Part shown: positions 18,823 through 26,702 of the stretch, one piece after another
How positions within the stretch are numbered: the first letter of the stretch is position 1
How the letters are laid out: every line of letters starts with the position of its first letter
Assembly (NCBI RefSeq): GCF_007993865.1
Contig: NZ_VIUH01000004.1
Span: forward strand, 186,001 to 250,000
Direction: 5' to 3'
Source of the DNA: Pseudomonas sp. SJZ079
GTDB taxonomy: Bacteria; Pseudomonadota; Gammaproteobacteria; Pseudomonadales; Pseudomonadaceae
DNA: 64,000 nt
Position numbers and translations under genes: made by a program
Notes under the pieces: generated by a model
Database searches by the model: none
What the model was told of the DNA's origin: nothing
Seen by the model: the letters and a program-made list of their open reading frames with translations, nothing else

Positions 18823-19923
18823 GTGCAATGCGCTAGCGTGGTCGGCATGACGCATTGCACGGACTTCTTCCCTATCGACTCACGGCGCTGGCGCTGGGTT
18901 CCGCTATTGGCGGCGCTGCTGCTGGGCGGCTGCGGCACGCTCGACTACTACGGCCACCTGGCGCGTGGTCAGCTGCAATTGCTGCAGGCGCGGCAACCGA
19001 TCAGCCGCCTGCTCGAGGACCCGCAGCTGTCGCCGCAGCTGCGCCAGCGTCTGGCCCTGGCCCTGCAGGCGCGCAGCTTCGCCAGCGCCGTCCTGGGTCT
19101 GCCGGATAACCGCAGCTACCGCCTGTATGCCGATGTGCAGCGACCCTATGTGCTGTGGAATCTGTTCGCCACCCCCGAGTTCTCCCTCAAGCCCGAGCTG
19201 CACTGTTTCCCCATCGCCGGTTGCGTGGCCTACCGCGGCTATTACCAGCAGAGTCGCGCCCGTGGGGCCGCAGCGTTGCTCAAGCAGCGCGGCTTCGATA
19301 CCTACCTGGGCGGCGTCGAAGCCTACTCGACCCTGGGCTGGTTCGACGATCCGATCCTCAACAGCATGCTGCGCTGGAGCGATGAGCGACTGATTGCGGT
19401 GATCTTCCATGAGCTGGCCCATCAGCAGCTGTATGTCAGCGACGACACCGCCTTCAATGAGTCCTTCGCCACCTTCGTCGAGCGCGAAGGCTCGCGTCAG
19501 TGGCGTGCGTCCCGTGGTTTGGCGCCCGCAGACCCGCACGGCAGCGCGCAACGCGAGCAGTTCACCGCGCTGGTCCTGGCCAGCCGAGCCCGATTGCAGC
19601 GGCTGTATGCCAGCGAGCTGCCGGTGCCGGCCATGCGCGCCGCCAAGCAGGCCGAGTTCGAGCGCCTGCGCGCCGACTACCGCGCGCTGCGCGATAGTCA
19701 GTGGGGCGGTGTCGGTCGCTACGATGCCTGGATCGAGGCGCCGCTGAACAACGCCAAGCTGCTGCCGTTCGGTCTCTACGATCGGTGGGTGCCGGCGTTC
19801 GCGGCATTGTTCGCCCAGGTGCAGGGTGATTGGGCGCTGTTCTACCGGCGCGTGGCCAGCCTGGGCGAGCTGCCGCTCGAGGCGCGAACCGAGGCGCTGC
19901 AAGCCTTGCAGGATGCCGGCTAG
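18823..19923 (+). CDS. Putative zinc aminopeptidase lipoprotein
   Basis: A 366-residue member of the putative aminopeptidase family (Aminopep, PF10023 as I recall). A lipobox LLLGGC lies near residue 38, so the protein is probably anchored in the envelope. The zinc motif H196-E-L-A-H200 is followed by DDTAFNESFATFVEREG, whose Glu would be the third ligand. The GTG at 18823 has GGAGG 6 nt upstream; an ATG at 18847 would shorten the n-region to a more usual size, so the start is uncertain. It is divergent from the lipoprotein gene and precedes a DUF1161 gene. Peptidase activity is inferred from the motif. Confidence 0.82.
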   Translation: MQCASVVGMTHCTDFFPIDSRRWRWVPLLAALLLGGCGTLDYYGHLARGQLQLLQARQPISRLLEDPQLSPQLRQRLALALQARSFASAVLGLPDNRSYRLYADVQRPYVLWNLFATPEFSLKPELHCFPIAGCVAYRGYYQQSRARGAAALLKQRGFDTYLGGVEAYSTLGWFDDPILNSMLRWSDERLIAVIFHELAHQQLYVSDDTAFNESFATFVEREGSRQWRASRGLAPADPHGSAQREQFTALVLASRARLQRLYASELPVPAMRAAKQAEFERLRADYRALRDSQWGGVGRYDAWIEAPLNNAKLLPFGLYDRWVPAFAALFAQVQGDWALFYRRVASLGELPLEARTEALQALQDAG

Positions 19924-19984
19924 AACTTGCCGCAGGCTTGACCGGTCCAACGCCTACGAGTCCCGAAAACACAGGCGGTGTGCA

Positions 19985-20215
19985 ATGAACAGATGGAGCG
20001 TGTTGTTGCTGTTGGCGCTGCTGAGTGGCGCGGCATTGGCGGCGCCGAAACCCTGCGAGGAGCTGAAGCAGGAGATCGAAGCGAAGATCCAGGCCGCCGG
20101 CGTGGTCAGCTACACCCTGGAGATCGTGGCTAACGACGAAGTGCATGACGAGAGTCTGGTGGTCGGCAGTTGCGAGGGCGGCAGCAAGAAGATCATCTAC
20201 CAGAACAACGGCTAG
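19985..20215 (+). CDS. DUF1161 small periplasmic protein
   Basis: A 76-residue exported protein: signal peptide MNRWSVLLLLALLSGAALA, mature start APKPCEELKQEIEAKIQAAGV. Two cysteines (in PCEEL and GSCEGG) likely form a disulfide, and the closing KKIIYQNNG is characteristic of DUF1161. No function is known for the family. It follows the aminopeptidase by 61 bp in the same direction and may share its transcript. Confidence 0.85.
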   Translation: MNRWSVLLLLALLSGAALAAPKPCEELKQEIEAKIQAAGVVSYTLEIVANDEVHDESLVVGSCEGGSKKIIYQNNG

Positions 20216-20301
20216 ACGCATGAGCTGGCAGCGCAGGGTAGTGGCAGCGGTCTTGACCGCGAAGGTCGTCAGGTCGACGCAACTGTGTGAGCTGACAGGT
20301 A

Positions 20302-20325
20302 TTTCGCGGCCAAGGCCGCTCCTAC
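20302..20325. repeat. REP-type extragenic palindrome
   Basis: TTTCGCGGCCAAGGCCGCTC plus CTAC: a GCGGCC-aa-GGCCGC hairpin followed by GCTCCTAC, a form common as repeated extragenic palindromes in Pseudomonas. It lies in the convergent gap between the DUF1161 and HAD genes. Confidence 0.7.
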
Positions 20326-20344
20326 CTATGACTCGCCCGGCGGC

Positions 20345-20992
20345 CTAAGTCATGAACGCCCGGTGCAGTTCGGCCAGGGACTGGAAGTAATAGCTCGGCG
20401 TCTCGGCCCGCAACTCCTCGGCGCTGCCGAAGCCATAGCCCACCGCCGCCGCATCCAGACCATTGCGCCGGGCGCCGATCAGGTCGTGTTTGCGGTCGCC
20501 GATCATCAGGCAGTCTGCCGCGCTCAGGCCTTCCTGCTCGAGCAGGTGGCGGATCAACTCGACCTTGTCGGTGCGCGTGCCGTCCAGCTCGCTGCCATAG
20601 ATCAGCTTGAAGTGCCGGGCGAAGTCGAAATGCCGAGCGATCTCGGAGGCGAACACCGCCGGCTTGCTGGTGGCGATATACAGGGTGCGATTCTGCGCGA
20701 GCAGCAATTCCAGCAGCTCGCCAACCCCGTCGAACAGACGGTTCTCATACAGGCCGACTTCGGCGAAGCGTTCGCGATAATGCGCCACCGCCTGCCAGGC
20801 CGTGGCCTCGTCGAAGCCATAGGTTTGCATGAAGCACTGCAACAGCGGCGGGCCGATGAAGTGCTCCAGCGCCCGCAGATCGGGCTCGTCGATGCCCAGC
20901 CGGCTCAGGGCGAACTGCACCGAGCGGGTGATGCCCTCGCGCGGGTCGGTGAGGGTGCCGTCGAGGTCGAAGAGGATGGTCTGGTAGTGCAT
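20345..20992 (-). CDS. HAD hydrolase, phosphoglycolate-phosphatase-like
   Basis: A 215-residue haloacid-dehalogenase phosphatase. Motif I is FDLDGTLTD (residues 8-16, nucleophile Asp), motif II YIATSKPA, motif III lysine in GTRTDKVELI, and motif IV MIGDRKHDLIGAR. A helical cap lies between I and II, as in Gph and related phosphoglycolate or pyrophosphate phosphatases. It corresponds to PA0065 by position. Its start lies 6 bp from the edge of a long palindromic repeat, so its ribosome site (AGGTAACC) is at the repeat boundary. Substrate cannot be read from the sequence. Confidence 0.88.
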   Translation of the reverse strand: MHYQTILFDLDGTLTDPREGITRSVQFALSRLGIDEPDLRALEHFIGPPLLQCFMQTYGFDEATAWQAVAHYRERFAEVGLYENRLFDGVGELLELLLAQNRTLYIATSKPAVFASEIARHFDFARHFKLIYGSELDGTRTDKVELIRHLLEQEGLSAADCLMIGDRKHDLIGARRNGLDAAAVGYGFGSAEELRAETPSYYFQSLAELHRAFMT

Positions 20993-20998
20993 GGTTAC

Positions 20999-21162
20999 CT
21001 AGTGGCCGGTGTGGCACGTTCAATCAGTCAATTTCGACGTCTGAGTTGCCGATACTGCGTTGCCGCTCCTCGCCATAGCCCGCTATGACTCGTCGCAGCG
21101 CCTGGTCTCGGAACCTCAGGCATCTGAACTTGAGTTAACCAACTAGCCGTACAGGCCACTAG
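20999..21162. repeat. 164-bp palindromic element (MITE-like)
   Basis: The ends are perfect inverted repeats CTAGTGGCC / GGCCACTAG, with the match continuing imperfectly inward (about 17 of 22 bases). The whole interval can fold as one long imperfect hairpin whose centre is CATAGC-cc-GCTATG near 21078-21092. It codes for nothing I can support. It fills almost the entire gap between the HAD and gamma-carbonic anhydrase genes, which are both on the minus strand. Confidence 0.65.
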
Positions 21163-21181
21163 TCGGCAGGTCTGCCTCGGC

Positions 21182-21727
21182 TCAGTTGGACGAGTAGCCT
21201 TCCATCAAATGCTGGTCCTTCAGGCGCACGTAGTTGGCGGCGCTGTAGCTGAAGTAGCTGCGCTCCTTCTCGCTCAACGGGCGCGCCTGCTTGGCCGGGC
21301 TGCCAACGTACAAATAGCCGCTCTCCAGGCGCTTGCCCGGCGGCACCAGGCTGCCGGCGCCGAGCACTACTTCGTCCTCGATCACTACCCCGTCCATGAC
21401 GATGCTGCCCATGCCGATCAGCACCCGGTTGCCGACGTTGCAGCCGTGCAGGACGACCTTGTGGCCGATGGTCACATCGTCGCCGATGTTCAGCGGATAG
21501 CCGCCGGGGTTGAAGGGCCCGGCATGGGTGATGTGCAACACGCTGCCATCCTGCACGCTGGAGCGCTCGCCGATGCGGATGCTGTGCATGTCGCCGCGGA
21601 TCACCACCAGCGGCCAGATCGAGCTGTCGTCGCCGATTTCCACATCGCCGAGGACCACGGCGGAAGCATCGACAAACACCCGCTCGCCGAGTAGCGGAGT
21701 GAACTGTTGGTAACTGCGTATCGACAC
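21182..21727 (-). CDS. Gamma-class carbonic anhydrase-like hexapeptide protein
   Basis: A 181-residue left-handed beta-helix protein of the YrdA/PaaY/gamma-carbonic anhydrase family. Hexapeptide turns run from VFVDASAVVLGDVEIGDDSSIWP on; metal-binding histidines are likely those in LHITHAGP and IGHKVVLHG. The start is GTG (21727) with AGAGG 8 nt before. It matches PA0066 by position. Many family members are zinc or iron carbonic anhydrases, but others are acyltransferase-like or thioesterases, so activity is not certain. Palindromic repeats flank it on both sides. Confidence 0.88.
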   Translation of the reverse strand: MSIRSYQQFTPLLGERVFVDASAVVLGDVEIGDDSSIWPLVVIRGDMHSIRIGERSSVQDGSVLHITHAGPFNPGGYPLNIGDDVTIGHKVVLHGCNVGNRVLIGMGSIVMDGVVIEDEVVLGAGSLVPPGKRLESGYLYVGSPAKQARPLSEKERSYFSYSAANYVRLKDQHLMEGYSSN

Positions 21728-21800
21728 GATAGAAACCTCTTAAGCTGCGGTAAGCGCTGATTGTAATTAAGATAGCGGGCATATCCGCTGACATCCTGGT

Positions 21801-21948
21801 CTTGCAGGCCCAGTGAAAGCGTAGCGAGCAAAGGTCAGGCAAGGCGAAAACAGCTGAGAAAGCGCAGTTTACGAGCTGTAAATGAGCATTTCGAAGCTGT
21901 TTTTAACGCTGCATGACCGAGCGCAGTAGTTTTCACCAGGCCTGCTTG
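21801..21948. repeat. About 145-bp palindromic element (MITE-like)
   Basis: Ends GCAGGCC...GTGAAA (from 21804) and TTTCAC..GGCCTGC (to 21945) are inverted, and inner blocks pair as well (GGTCA/TGACC, AAACAGCT/AGCTGTTT). The apex is TTTAC-gagct-GTAAA near 21867-21881. It is different in sequence from the 20999-21162 element. It sits upstream of prlC, beyond the gamma-carbonic anhydrase start, so may affect promoters of both. Confidence 0.65.
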
Positions 21949-22010
21949 GGAGCCTTTTGCTCCGCTGGGGGGTCACAGCATGCAACCCATTTCGATACAG
22001 GTGCCCTGCC

Positions 22011-24059
22011 TTGACTGCCAACAACCCCCTGCTGCACTCCTTCGACCTGCCACCTTATTCAGCTATCCGGCCCGAGCATGTCGAGCCGGCGGTGGATGCG
22101 ATTCTCGCCGATAACCGCGCCGCGATTGGCGAACTCTTGAGTAAACAGTCTGGCACACCGAGCTGGGAGGGTCTGGTGCTGGTGCTCGATGAATTGCATG
22201 AGCGCCTCGGCCGCGCCTGGGGTCCGGTCAGCCACCTGAATGCAGTGTGCAACAGCCCCGAACTGCGCGCCGCCTACGAGGCTTGTCTGCCCAAGTTGTC
22301 CGAGTACTGGACCGAGCTGGGGCAGAACCGCGCGCTGTTCCAGGCCTACGACGCGCTGGCCAAGAGTCCGGCGGCGGTCGCTTTCGAGGTGGCGCAGACG
22401 ACCATCCTGGAACACGCCCTGCGCGACTTCCACCTGTCCGGCATCGATCTGCCGGAAGCCGAGCAGCAGCGTTATGGCGCCATCCAGATGAAACTGTCCG
22501 AGCTGGCCAGCCGCTTCTCCAATCAGCTGCTCGATGCCACCCAGGCCTGGAGCAAGCACGTCAGCGATGAAGCGGCGCTGGCCGGCCTGACCGACTCGGC
22601 CAAGGCGCAGATGAAGCAGGCAGCGGAGGCCAAGAACCTCGACGGCTGGCTGATCAGCCTGGAGTTCCCCAGCTACTTCGCGGTGATGACCTATGCCGAC
22701 GATCGCGCCCTGCGCGAAGAGCTGTACGCCGCCTACTGCACCCGCGCCTCGGACCAGGGGCCGAACGCCGGCCAGCACGACAACGGTCCGGTGATGGAGG
22801 AAATCCTCGGCCTGCGCCAGGAACTAGCCAAGTTGCTCGGCTTTGCCAGCTACGCCGAGCTGAGCCTGGCGACCAAGATGGCCGAAACCCCAGACCAGGT
22901 GTTGCACTTCCTGCGCGACCTGGCGCAACGCAGCAAACCCTTCGCCGCCCAGGACCTGCAGGAGCTGCAAGCCTTCGCCGCCGAGCAGGGCTGCGCCGAT
23001 CTGCAGAGCTGGGACGTCGGTTACTACGGCGAGAAGCTGCGCGAGCAGCGCTATAGCATCTCCCAGGAAATCCTCCGCGCCTACTTCCCCATCGACAAGG
23101 TATTGAGCGGCCTGTTCGCCATAGTCGAGAAACTCTACGGTATCCAGATCGAGGAGCTCAGCGGCTTCGACGCCTGGCACCCGGAGGTGCGCCTGTTCCA
23201 GATCAGCGAGCACGGCGCGCCGCTTGGGCGTTTCTTCTTCGACCTCTATGCCCGCGCCAACAAGCGCGGTGGCGCCTGGATGGACGGCGCCCGCGACAAG
23301 CGCCGCGCCGCCTCGGGCGAGTTGATCAGCCCGGTGGCCAACCTGGTGTGCAACTTCACCCCGGCGGTCGGCGGTAAGCCGACGCTGCTGACCCACGACG
23401 AGGTCACCACCCTGTTCCACGAATTCGGCCACGGCCTGCACCACCTGCTGACCCGCGTCGAACATGCCGGCGCTTCGGGGATCAACGGCGTGGCCTGGGA
23501 TGCGGTCGAACTGCCGAGCCAGTTCATGGAGAACTGGTGCTGGGAGCCGGAAGGCCTGGCGCTGATCTCCGGTCACTATGAGAGCGGTGAACCGCTGCCC
23601 CAGGACCTGCTGGACAAGATGCTGGCGGCGAAGAACTTCCAGTCCGGGCTGATGATGGTGCGCCAGCTGGAGTTCTCGCTGTTCGACTTCGAGCTGCACG
23701 CCAGCCACGGCGACGGCCGCAGCGTGCTTGAGGTGCTCGAAGGCATCCGCGACGAGGTCTCGGTGCTGCGACCGCCGGCCTACAACCGCTTCCCCAACAG
23801 CTTCGCGCACATCTTCGCCGGCGGTTACGCGGCCGGTTACTACAGTTACAAGTGGGCCGAGGTGCTGTCCGCCGATGCCTTCTCCCGGTTCGAGGAGGAA
23901 GGGGTGTTCAACGGCGCCACCGGCCGCGCCTTCCGCGAGGCGATCCTCGCCCGTGGCGGCTCGCAGGAACCCATGCAGCTGTTCGTCGACTTCCGTGGTC
24001 GTGAGCCGCGCATCGACGCCCTGCTCCGCCACCTCGGTCTGAGTCAGGAGGCCGCATGA
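22011..24059 (+). CDS. prlC: Oligopeptidase A (M3 zinc metallopeptidase)
   Basis: A 682-residue cytoplasmic peptidase that degrades signal peptides and short oligopeptides. The zinc motif is H470-E-F-G-H474 with the third ligand Glu in the helix after (ELPSQFMENWCWE). AGGYAAGYYSYKWAEVLSADAF is the conserved substrate-loop segment near the C-terminus. The start is taken as TTG 22011 (LTANNPLLHSFDLPP), because homologues begin MTANNPLL; there is no closer ATG or GTG in frame. The upstream frame is open but does not look coding. It overlaps yheV by four bases. Confidence 0.93.
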   Translation: MTANNPLLHSFDLPPYSAIRPEHVEPAVDAILADNRAAIGELLSKQSGTPSWEGLVLVLDELHERLGRAWGPVSHLNAVCNSPELRAAYEACLPKLSEYWTELGQNRALFQAYDALAKSPAAVAFEVAQTTILEHALRDFHLSGIDLPEAEQQRYGAIQMKLSELASRFSNQLLDATQAWSKHVSDEAALAGLTDSAKAQMKQAAEAKNLDGWLISLEFPSYFAVMTYADDRALREELYAAYCTRASDQGPNAGQHDNGPVMEEILGLRQELAKLLGFASYAELSLATKMAETPDQVLHFLRDLAQRSKPFAAQDLQELQAFAAEQGCADLQSWDVGYYGEKLREQRYSISQEILRAYFPIDKVLSGLFAIVEKLYGIQIEELSGFDAWHPEVRLFQISEHGAPLGRFFFDLYARANKRGGAWMDGARDKRRAASGELISPVANLVCNFTPAVGGKPTLLTHDEVTTLFHEFGHGLHHLLTRVEHAGASGINGVAWDAVELPSQFMENWCWEPEGLALISGHYESGEPLPQDLLDKMLAAKNFQSGLMMVRQLEFSLFDFELHASHGDGRSVLEVLEGIRDEVSVLRPPAYNRFPNSFAHIFAGGYAAGYYSYKWAEVLSADAFSRFEEEGVFNGATGRAFREAILARGGSQEPMQLFVDFRGREPRIDALLRHLGLSQEAA

Positions 24060-24337
24060 GCGATGCACCCGTCAATGTGACCAAGAAACGCTTTATCGCC
24101 GGCGCCGTGTGCCCGGCGTGCAGCGCCATGGACAGCATCAAGATGTGGGACGAAGACGGCGTGCCGCACCGCGAGTGCGTGAGCTGCGGCTATGTCGATA
24201 CCCTCAATGCCCAGGGTCAGTCGGTGCCCAAGGAACTGGGCACGCGGGTCAGCGCCGCGCCGGCCAAGCCCGCCGATAGCAAGGTGCAGGCGGTGCAGTT
24301 CTTCCCCAACCCCAAGCTGAAGAAACCCACGGAGTAA
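24056..24337 (+). CDS. yheV: YheV-family zinc-ribbon protein
   Basis: A 93-residue protein with a zinc ribbon, CPAC (about residues 20-23) and CVSC (about 41-44), separated by SAMDSIKMWDEDGVPHRE. It is the conserved small partner of prlC; the ATGA overlap with prlC shows coupled translation. The C-terminal part is basic and unstructured (FFPNPKLKKP). It fits PA0068. The function is unknown; zinc ribbons of this type may bind nucleic acid or protein. Confidence 0.9.
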   Translation: MSDAPVNVTKKRFIAGAVCPACSAMDSIKMWDEDGVPHRECVSCGYVDTLNAQGQSVPKELGTRVSAAPAKPADSKVQAVQFFPNPKLKKPTE

Positions 24338-24485
24338 TATCCGGGCAGCATGTGGCCAAGCCCGCCCCGATCTGGGTTCAGTCCAGATTTATCCAGGTGG
24401 GCTGTCGATTTGCGAGTCGTGTAAACGACTAACTGGGAGTCACCGCCATTCCCGACGGCGACTGGATTCGACCAGGAGAACTGCC

Positions 24486-24983
24486 ATGTCGCGCATACAA
24501 AGGATCAACCCCTGCCTGTGGTTCGATGACCAAGCCGAACAGGCCGTCGCGTTGTACCTGTCCATCTTCGCCCATTCGCGGATCGTCAGCCTCTCGCGCT
24601 ACGGCGAAGCGGGGCGCGAACTCCACGGCAAGGCGCCGGGCACGGTGATGGCCGTGGCGTTCGAACTGGATGGCCAGGCCTTTACCGCACTCAACGGCGG
24701 ACCGGTGTTCCGCTTTAACGAGGCCATCTCGCTGCAGGTCAATTGCCAGACCCAGGACGAAGTGGACCACTACTGGGACGCGCTTTGTGCGGGCGGCGAT
24801 CCGGCTGCGCAACAGTGCGGCTGGCTCAAGGATCGCTATGGCCTGTCCTGGCAGATCGTGCCCAGCGTGTTGCCGGAGCTGCTCAGCGACCCCGACCCGA
24901 GCAAGTCGCAACGGGTCATGACGGCGCTGCTGCAGATGCGCAAGCTCGACATCGCCACGCTGCAACAGGCGTACGCCGGTTAG
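24486..24983 (+). CDS. PhnB-like VOC-family protein
   Basis: A 165-residue vicinal-oxygen-chelate protein of the PhnB/3-demethylubiquinone-methyltransferase-like group: MSRIQRINPCLWFDDQAEQAVALYLSIF, then VAFELDGQAFTALNGGPVF, NCQTQDEVDHYWDAL and WLKDRYGLSWQIVPSVLPELL. AGGAGAA precedes the ATG by 5 nt. Despite the database name these proteins are not proven methyltransferases. The gap upstream (24338-24485) has two small hairpins (ATCTGG/CCAGAT and AGTCGT/ACGACT). No operon partner is evident. Confidence 0.88.
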   Translation: MSRIQRINPCLWFDDQAEQAVALYLSIFAHSRIVSLSRYGEAGRELHGKAPGTVMAVAFELDGQAFTALNGGPVFRFNEAISLQVNCQTQDEVDHYWDALCAGGDPAAQQCGWLKDRYGLSWQIVPSVLPELLSDPDPSKSQRVMTALLQMRKLDIATLQQAYAG

Positions 24984-25053
24984 CTTGGTGGCCTGGACAA
25001 TTCGAGGACGCTTGTTGCGGATTGCGCTGGCGCTTCTCCGGGCTAGCAGGGCT

Positions 25054-25080
25054 GGGTGGATGGAAAAGCGTTATCTACCC
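25054..25080. repeat. Short REP-like hairpin
   Basis: GGGTGGAT and ATCTACCC pair (one G-T wobble) across GGAAAAGCGTT-type loop. This GGGTGGAT-AACGC-ACCC form recurs in Pseudomonas intergenic DNA as I recall. It lies 29 bp from the larger MITE-like element. Confidence 0.5.
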
Positions 25081-25108
25081 TACGATGCTACAGACCTTGC
25101 ACATGATC

Positions 25109-25379
25109 CTAGGGTCTGTTGCCGTTTCATTGCGAGCCGCGTTGCCGCGAGAAATGGCCCCCGATTAGGCGCAGGACGCAGGTAATGGTCATTCCCTTGC
25201 CAAGTCCTGCAACAACAGCGGGGGCCATTTCCCGCGCAACCCGAAGGGCCGGGCCTGTTTTTGCGCGATGCGGCGTTTCTCGTCGCTCATTTGGAACAAC
25301 CAAACCGCGCTCCTCGTGCCTTGCCTCGCGCAAAAACAGGCTACGGCGCGGCCGCGAATGAAACGGCAACAGACCCTAG
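25109..25379. mobile_element. MITE-like element with CTAG flanks and nested hairpins
   Basis: A 263-bp element (25113-25375) has perfect 19-bp terminal inverted repeats GGTCTGTTGCCGTTTCATT, flanked on both sides by CTAG, which could be a target duplication (CWAG fits the IS5 group; a TA duplication would fit IS630). Inside are two further inverted pairs: 25146-25163 with 25219-25236 (17 of 18 bases), enclosing GCAGGAC/GTCCTGC, and 25253-25268 with 25326-25341 (16 of 16). The element encodes no transposase, so it would need one in trans. Confidence 0.75.
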
Positions 25380-25447
25380 GGTCTACGGCCTGGGCAGGGG
25401 ATGCTGGCGGCAGGCGACGGCAGGTACTTGGTTAGAGGGTAAAATAA

Positions 25448-25463
25448 CTGTATTTATATACAG
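25448..25463 (+). promoter_or_regulatory. LexA (SOS) box
   Basis: CTGTATTTATATACAG matches the LexA consensus CTG-N10-CAG with an AT-rich centre. It ends 19 bp before the radical SAM start, placed to repress it. PA0069, the P. aeruginosa counterpart, is in the SOS regulon as I recall. Confidence 0.85.
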
Positions 25464-25482
25464 TATTTTGCCGGAGTCGCCC

Positions 25483-26544
25483 ATGTCCGTTTCCCTACCG
25501 CCGCGCGGTCGCGGTACCGCCAGCAACCCGCATAACCGTTTCGCGCCGACCCGTGCGGTGGCCGAGGACGACGGCTGGTTTCAGGACGAGACGCCGCCGT
25601 CGCGCGCCACCGAAGTGCGCAGCGAGATCGCCAAGAGCGTCATCACCCGCAACAACTCGCCGGATGTCGGTTTCGACCGTTCGGTAAACCCCTATCGTGG
25701 CTGCGAGCACGGCTGTATCTACTGCTTCGCCCGGCCCAGCCACGCCTATTGGGACATGTCGCCGGGCATCGATTTCGAAACCCGGCTGATCGCCAAGACC
25801 AACCTGGCCAGCCGCCTGGAAGAACAATTGCAGAAGCCCGGCTACGTGCCGCAGCCAATCGCCCTGGGCATCAACACCGATGCCTACCAGCCGATCGAGC
25901 GCGAGCAGCGCCTGACCCGCCAGGCCCTGGAAATTCTCCTGCGCTACAAGCATCCGCTGCACATCATCACCAAGGGTTCGCTGATCCTGCGCGACCTCGA
26001 CCTGCTCAGCGAGCTGGCCAGTCAGCGCCTGGTCAGCGTGGCCTTCAGCCTGACCACGCTCGACGACGAACTGAAACGCATCATGGAGCCGCGCGCCGCC
26101 TCGCCGGGGGCCCGCTTGCGCGCCATGCGCACGCTGCACGAGGCAGGTGTGCCGGTCAGCGTGATCTGCGCACCGATGATTCCGATGATCAACGACATGG
26201 AGCTGGAGCGCCTGCTCGAGGCCGCTCGTGATGCCGGCGCGCGCTCGGCCGGTTATGTGCTGCTGCGTCTGCCGCGGGAAATCGCCGAGTTGTTCGAGGA
26301 GTGGTTGCAGGCGCACTTCCCCGCGCGCGCTGCCCATGTGATGAGCCTGATCCGCCAGTCGCGCGGCGGCAAGCACTACGACAGCCGCTTTGGCAGTCGC
26401 ATGCGCGGCGAAGGCCAGTTCGCCGACTTGCTGGCCCAGCGCTTTCGCCTCGCCAGTCGCAAGCTGGGTCTGGATCGTCGTGACACCCAGGGTCTGGACT
26501 GCTCGCAATTCTGCCCGCCGGGTGCTCAGCTGAGCCTGCTTTGA
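25483..26544 (+). CDS. PA0069-family radical SAM protein, SOS-controlled
   Basis: A 353-residue radical SAM enzyme. The cluster motif CEHGCIYCFARPSH (residues about 77-90; CxxxCxxC) binds 4Fe-4S, followed by LGINTDAYQPIEREQRLTRQ and an ITKGSLILRDLDLL strand, all typical of the spore-photoproduct-lyase-like 'Rv2578c/PA0069' group. The C-terminus has CSQFCPPG with two more cysteines. The ATG at 25483 is used because the LexA box sits just upstream. A role in DNA repair or damage response is suggested by the SOS box and by similarity to photoproduct lyases, but the reaction is not known. Confidence 0.88.
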   Translation: MSVSLPPRGRGTASNPHNRFAPTRAVAEDDGWFQDETPPSRATEVRSEIAKSVITRNNSPDVGFDRSVNPYRGCEHGCIYCFARPSHAYWDMSPGIDFETRLIAKTNLASRLEEQLQKPGYVPQPIALGINTDAYQPIEREQRLTRQALEILLRYKHPLHIITKGSLILRDLDLLSELASQRLVSVAFSLTTLDDELKRIMEPRAASPGARLRAMRTLHEAGVPVSVICAPMIPMINDMELERLLEAARDAGARSAGYVLLRLPREIAELFEEWLQAHFPARAAHVMSLIRQSRGGKHYDSRFGSRMRGEGQFADLLAQRFRLASRKLGLDRRDTQGLDCSQFCPPGAQLSLL

Positions 26545-26702
26545 GCATGAGGTGCCGTGGCGCATTGATGGTAGTGGGACTTCGCCGTCTCGCTGCGACT
26601 AAGAATTGCTCTGTCGTGGAAACTGGTTGACTCATTCGCGCTTGCGATTGGCCGTGATGTGTTAGAACTTGAATAACTCACGCGTTAACTGACCACCCAG
26701 CC

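Noticed and set aside
20216..20344. Short gene between DUF1161 and the HAD gene
   Set aside because: The only frame is 67 codons without ribosome site and runs through a REP palindrome.
25119..25369. Two 80-codon frames inside the MITE-like element
   Set aside because: They lie wholly inside inverted repeats, so they mirror each other, and lack any transposase-like sequence.
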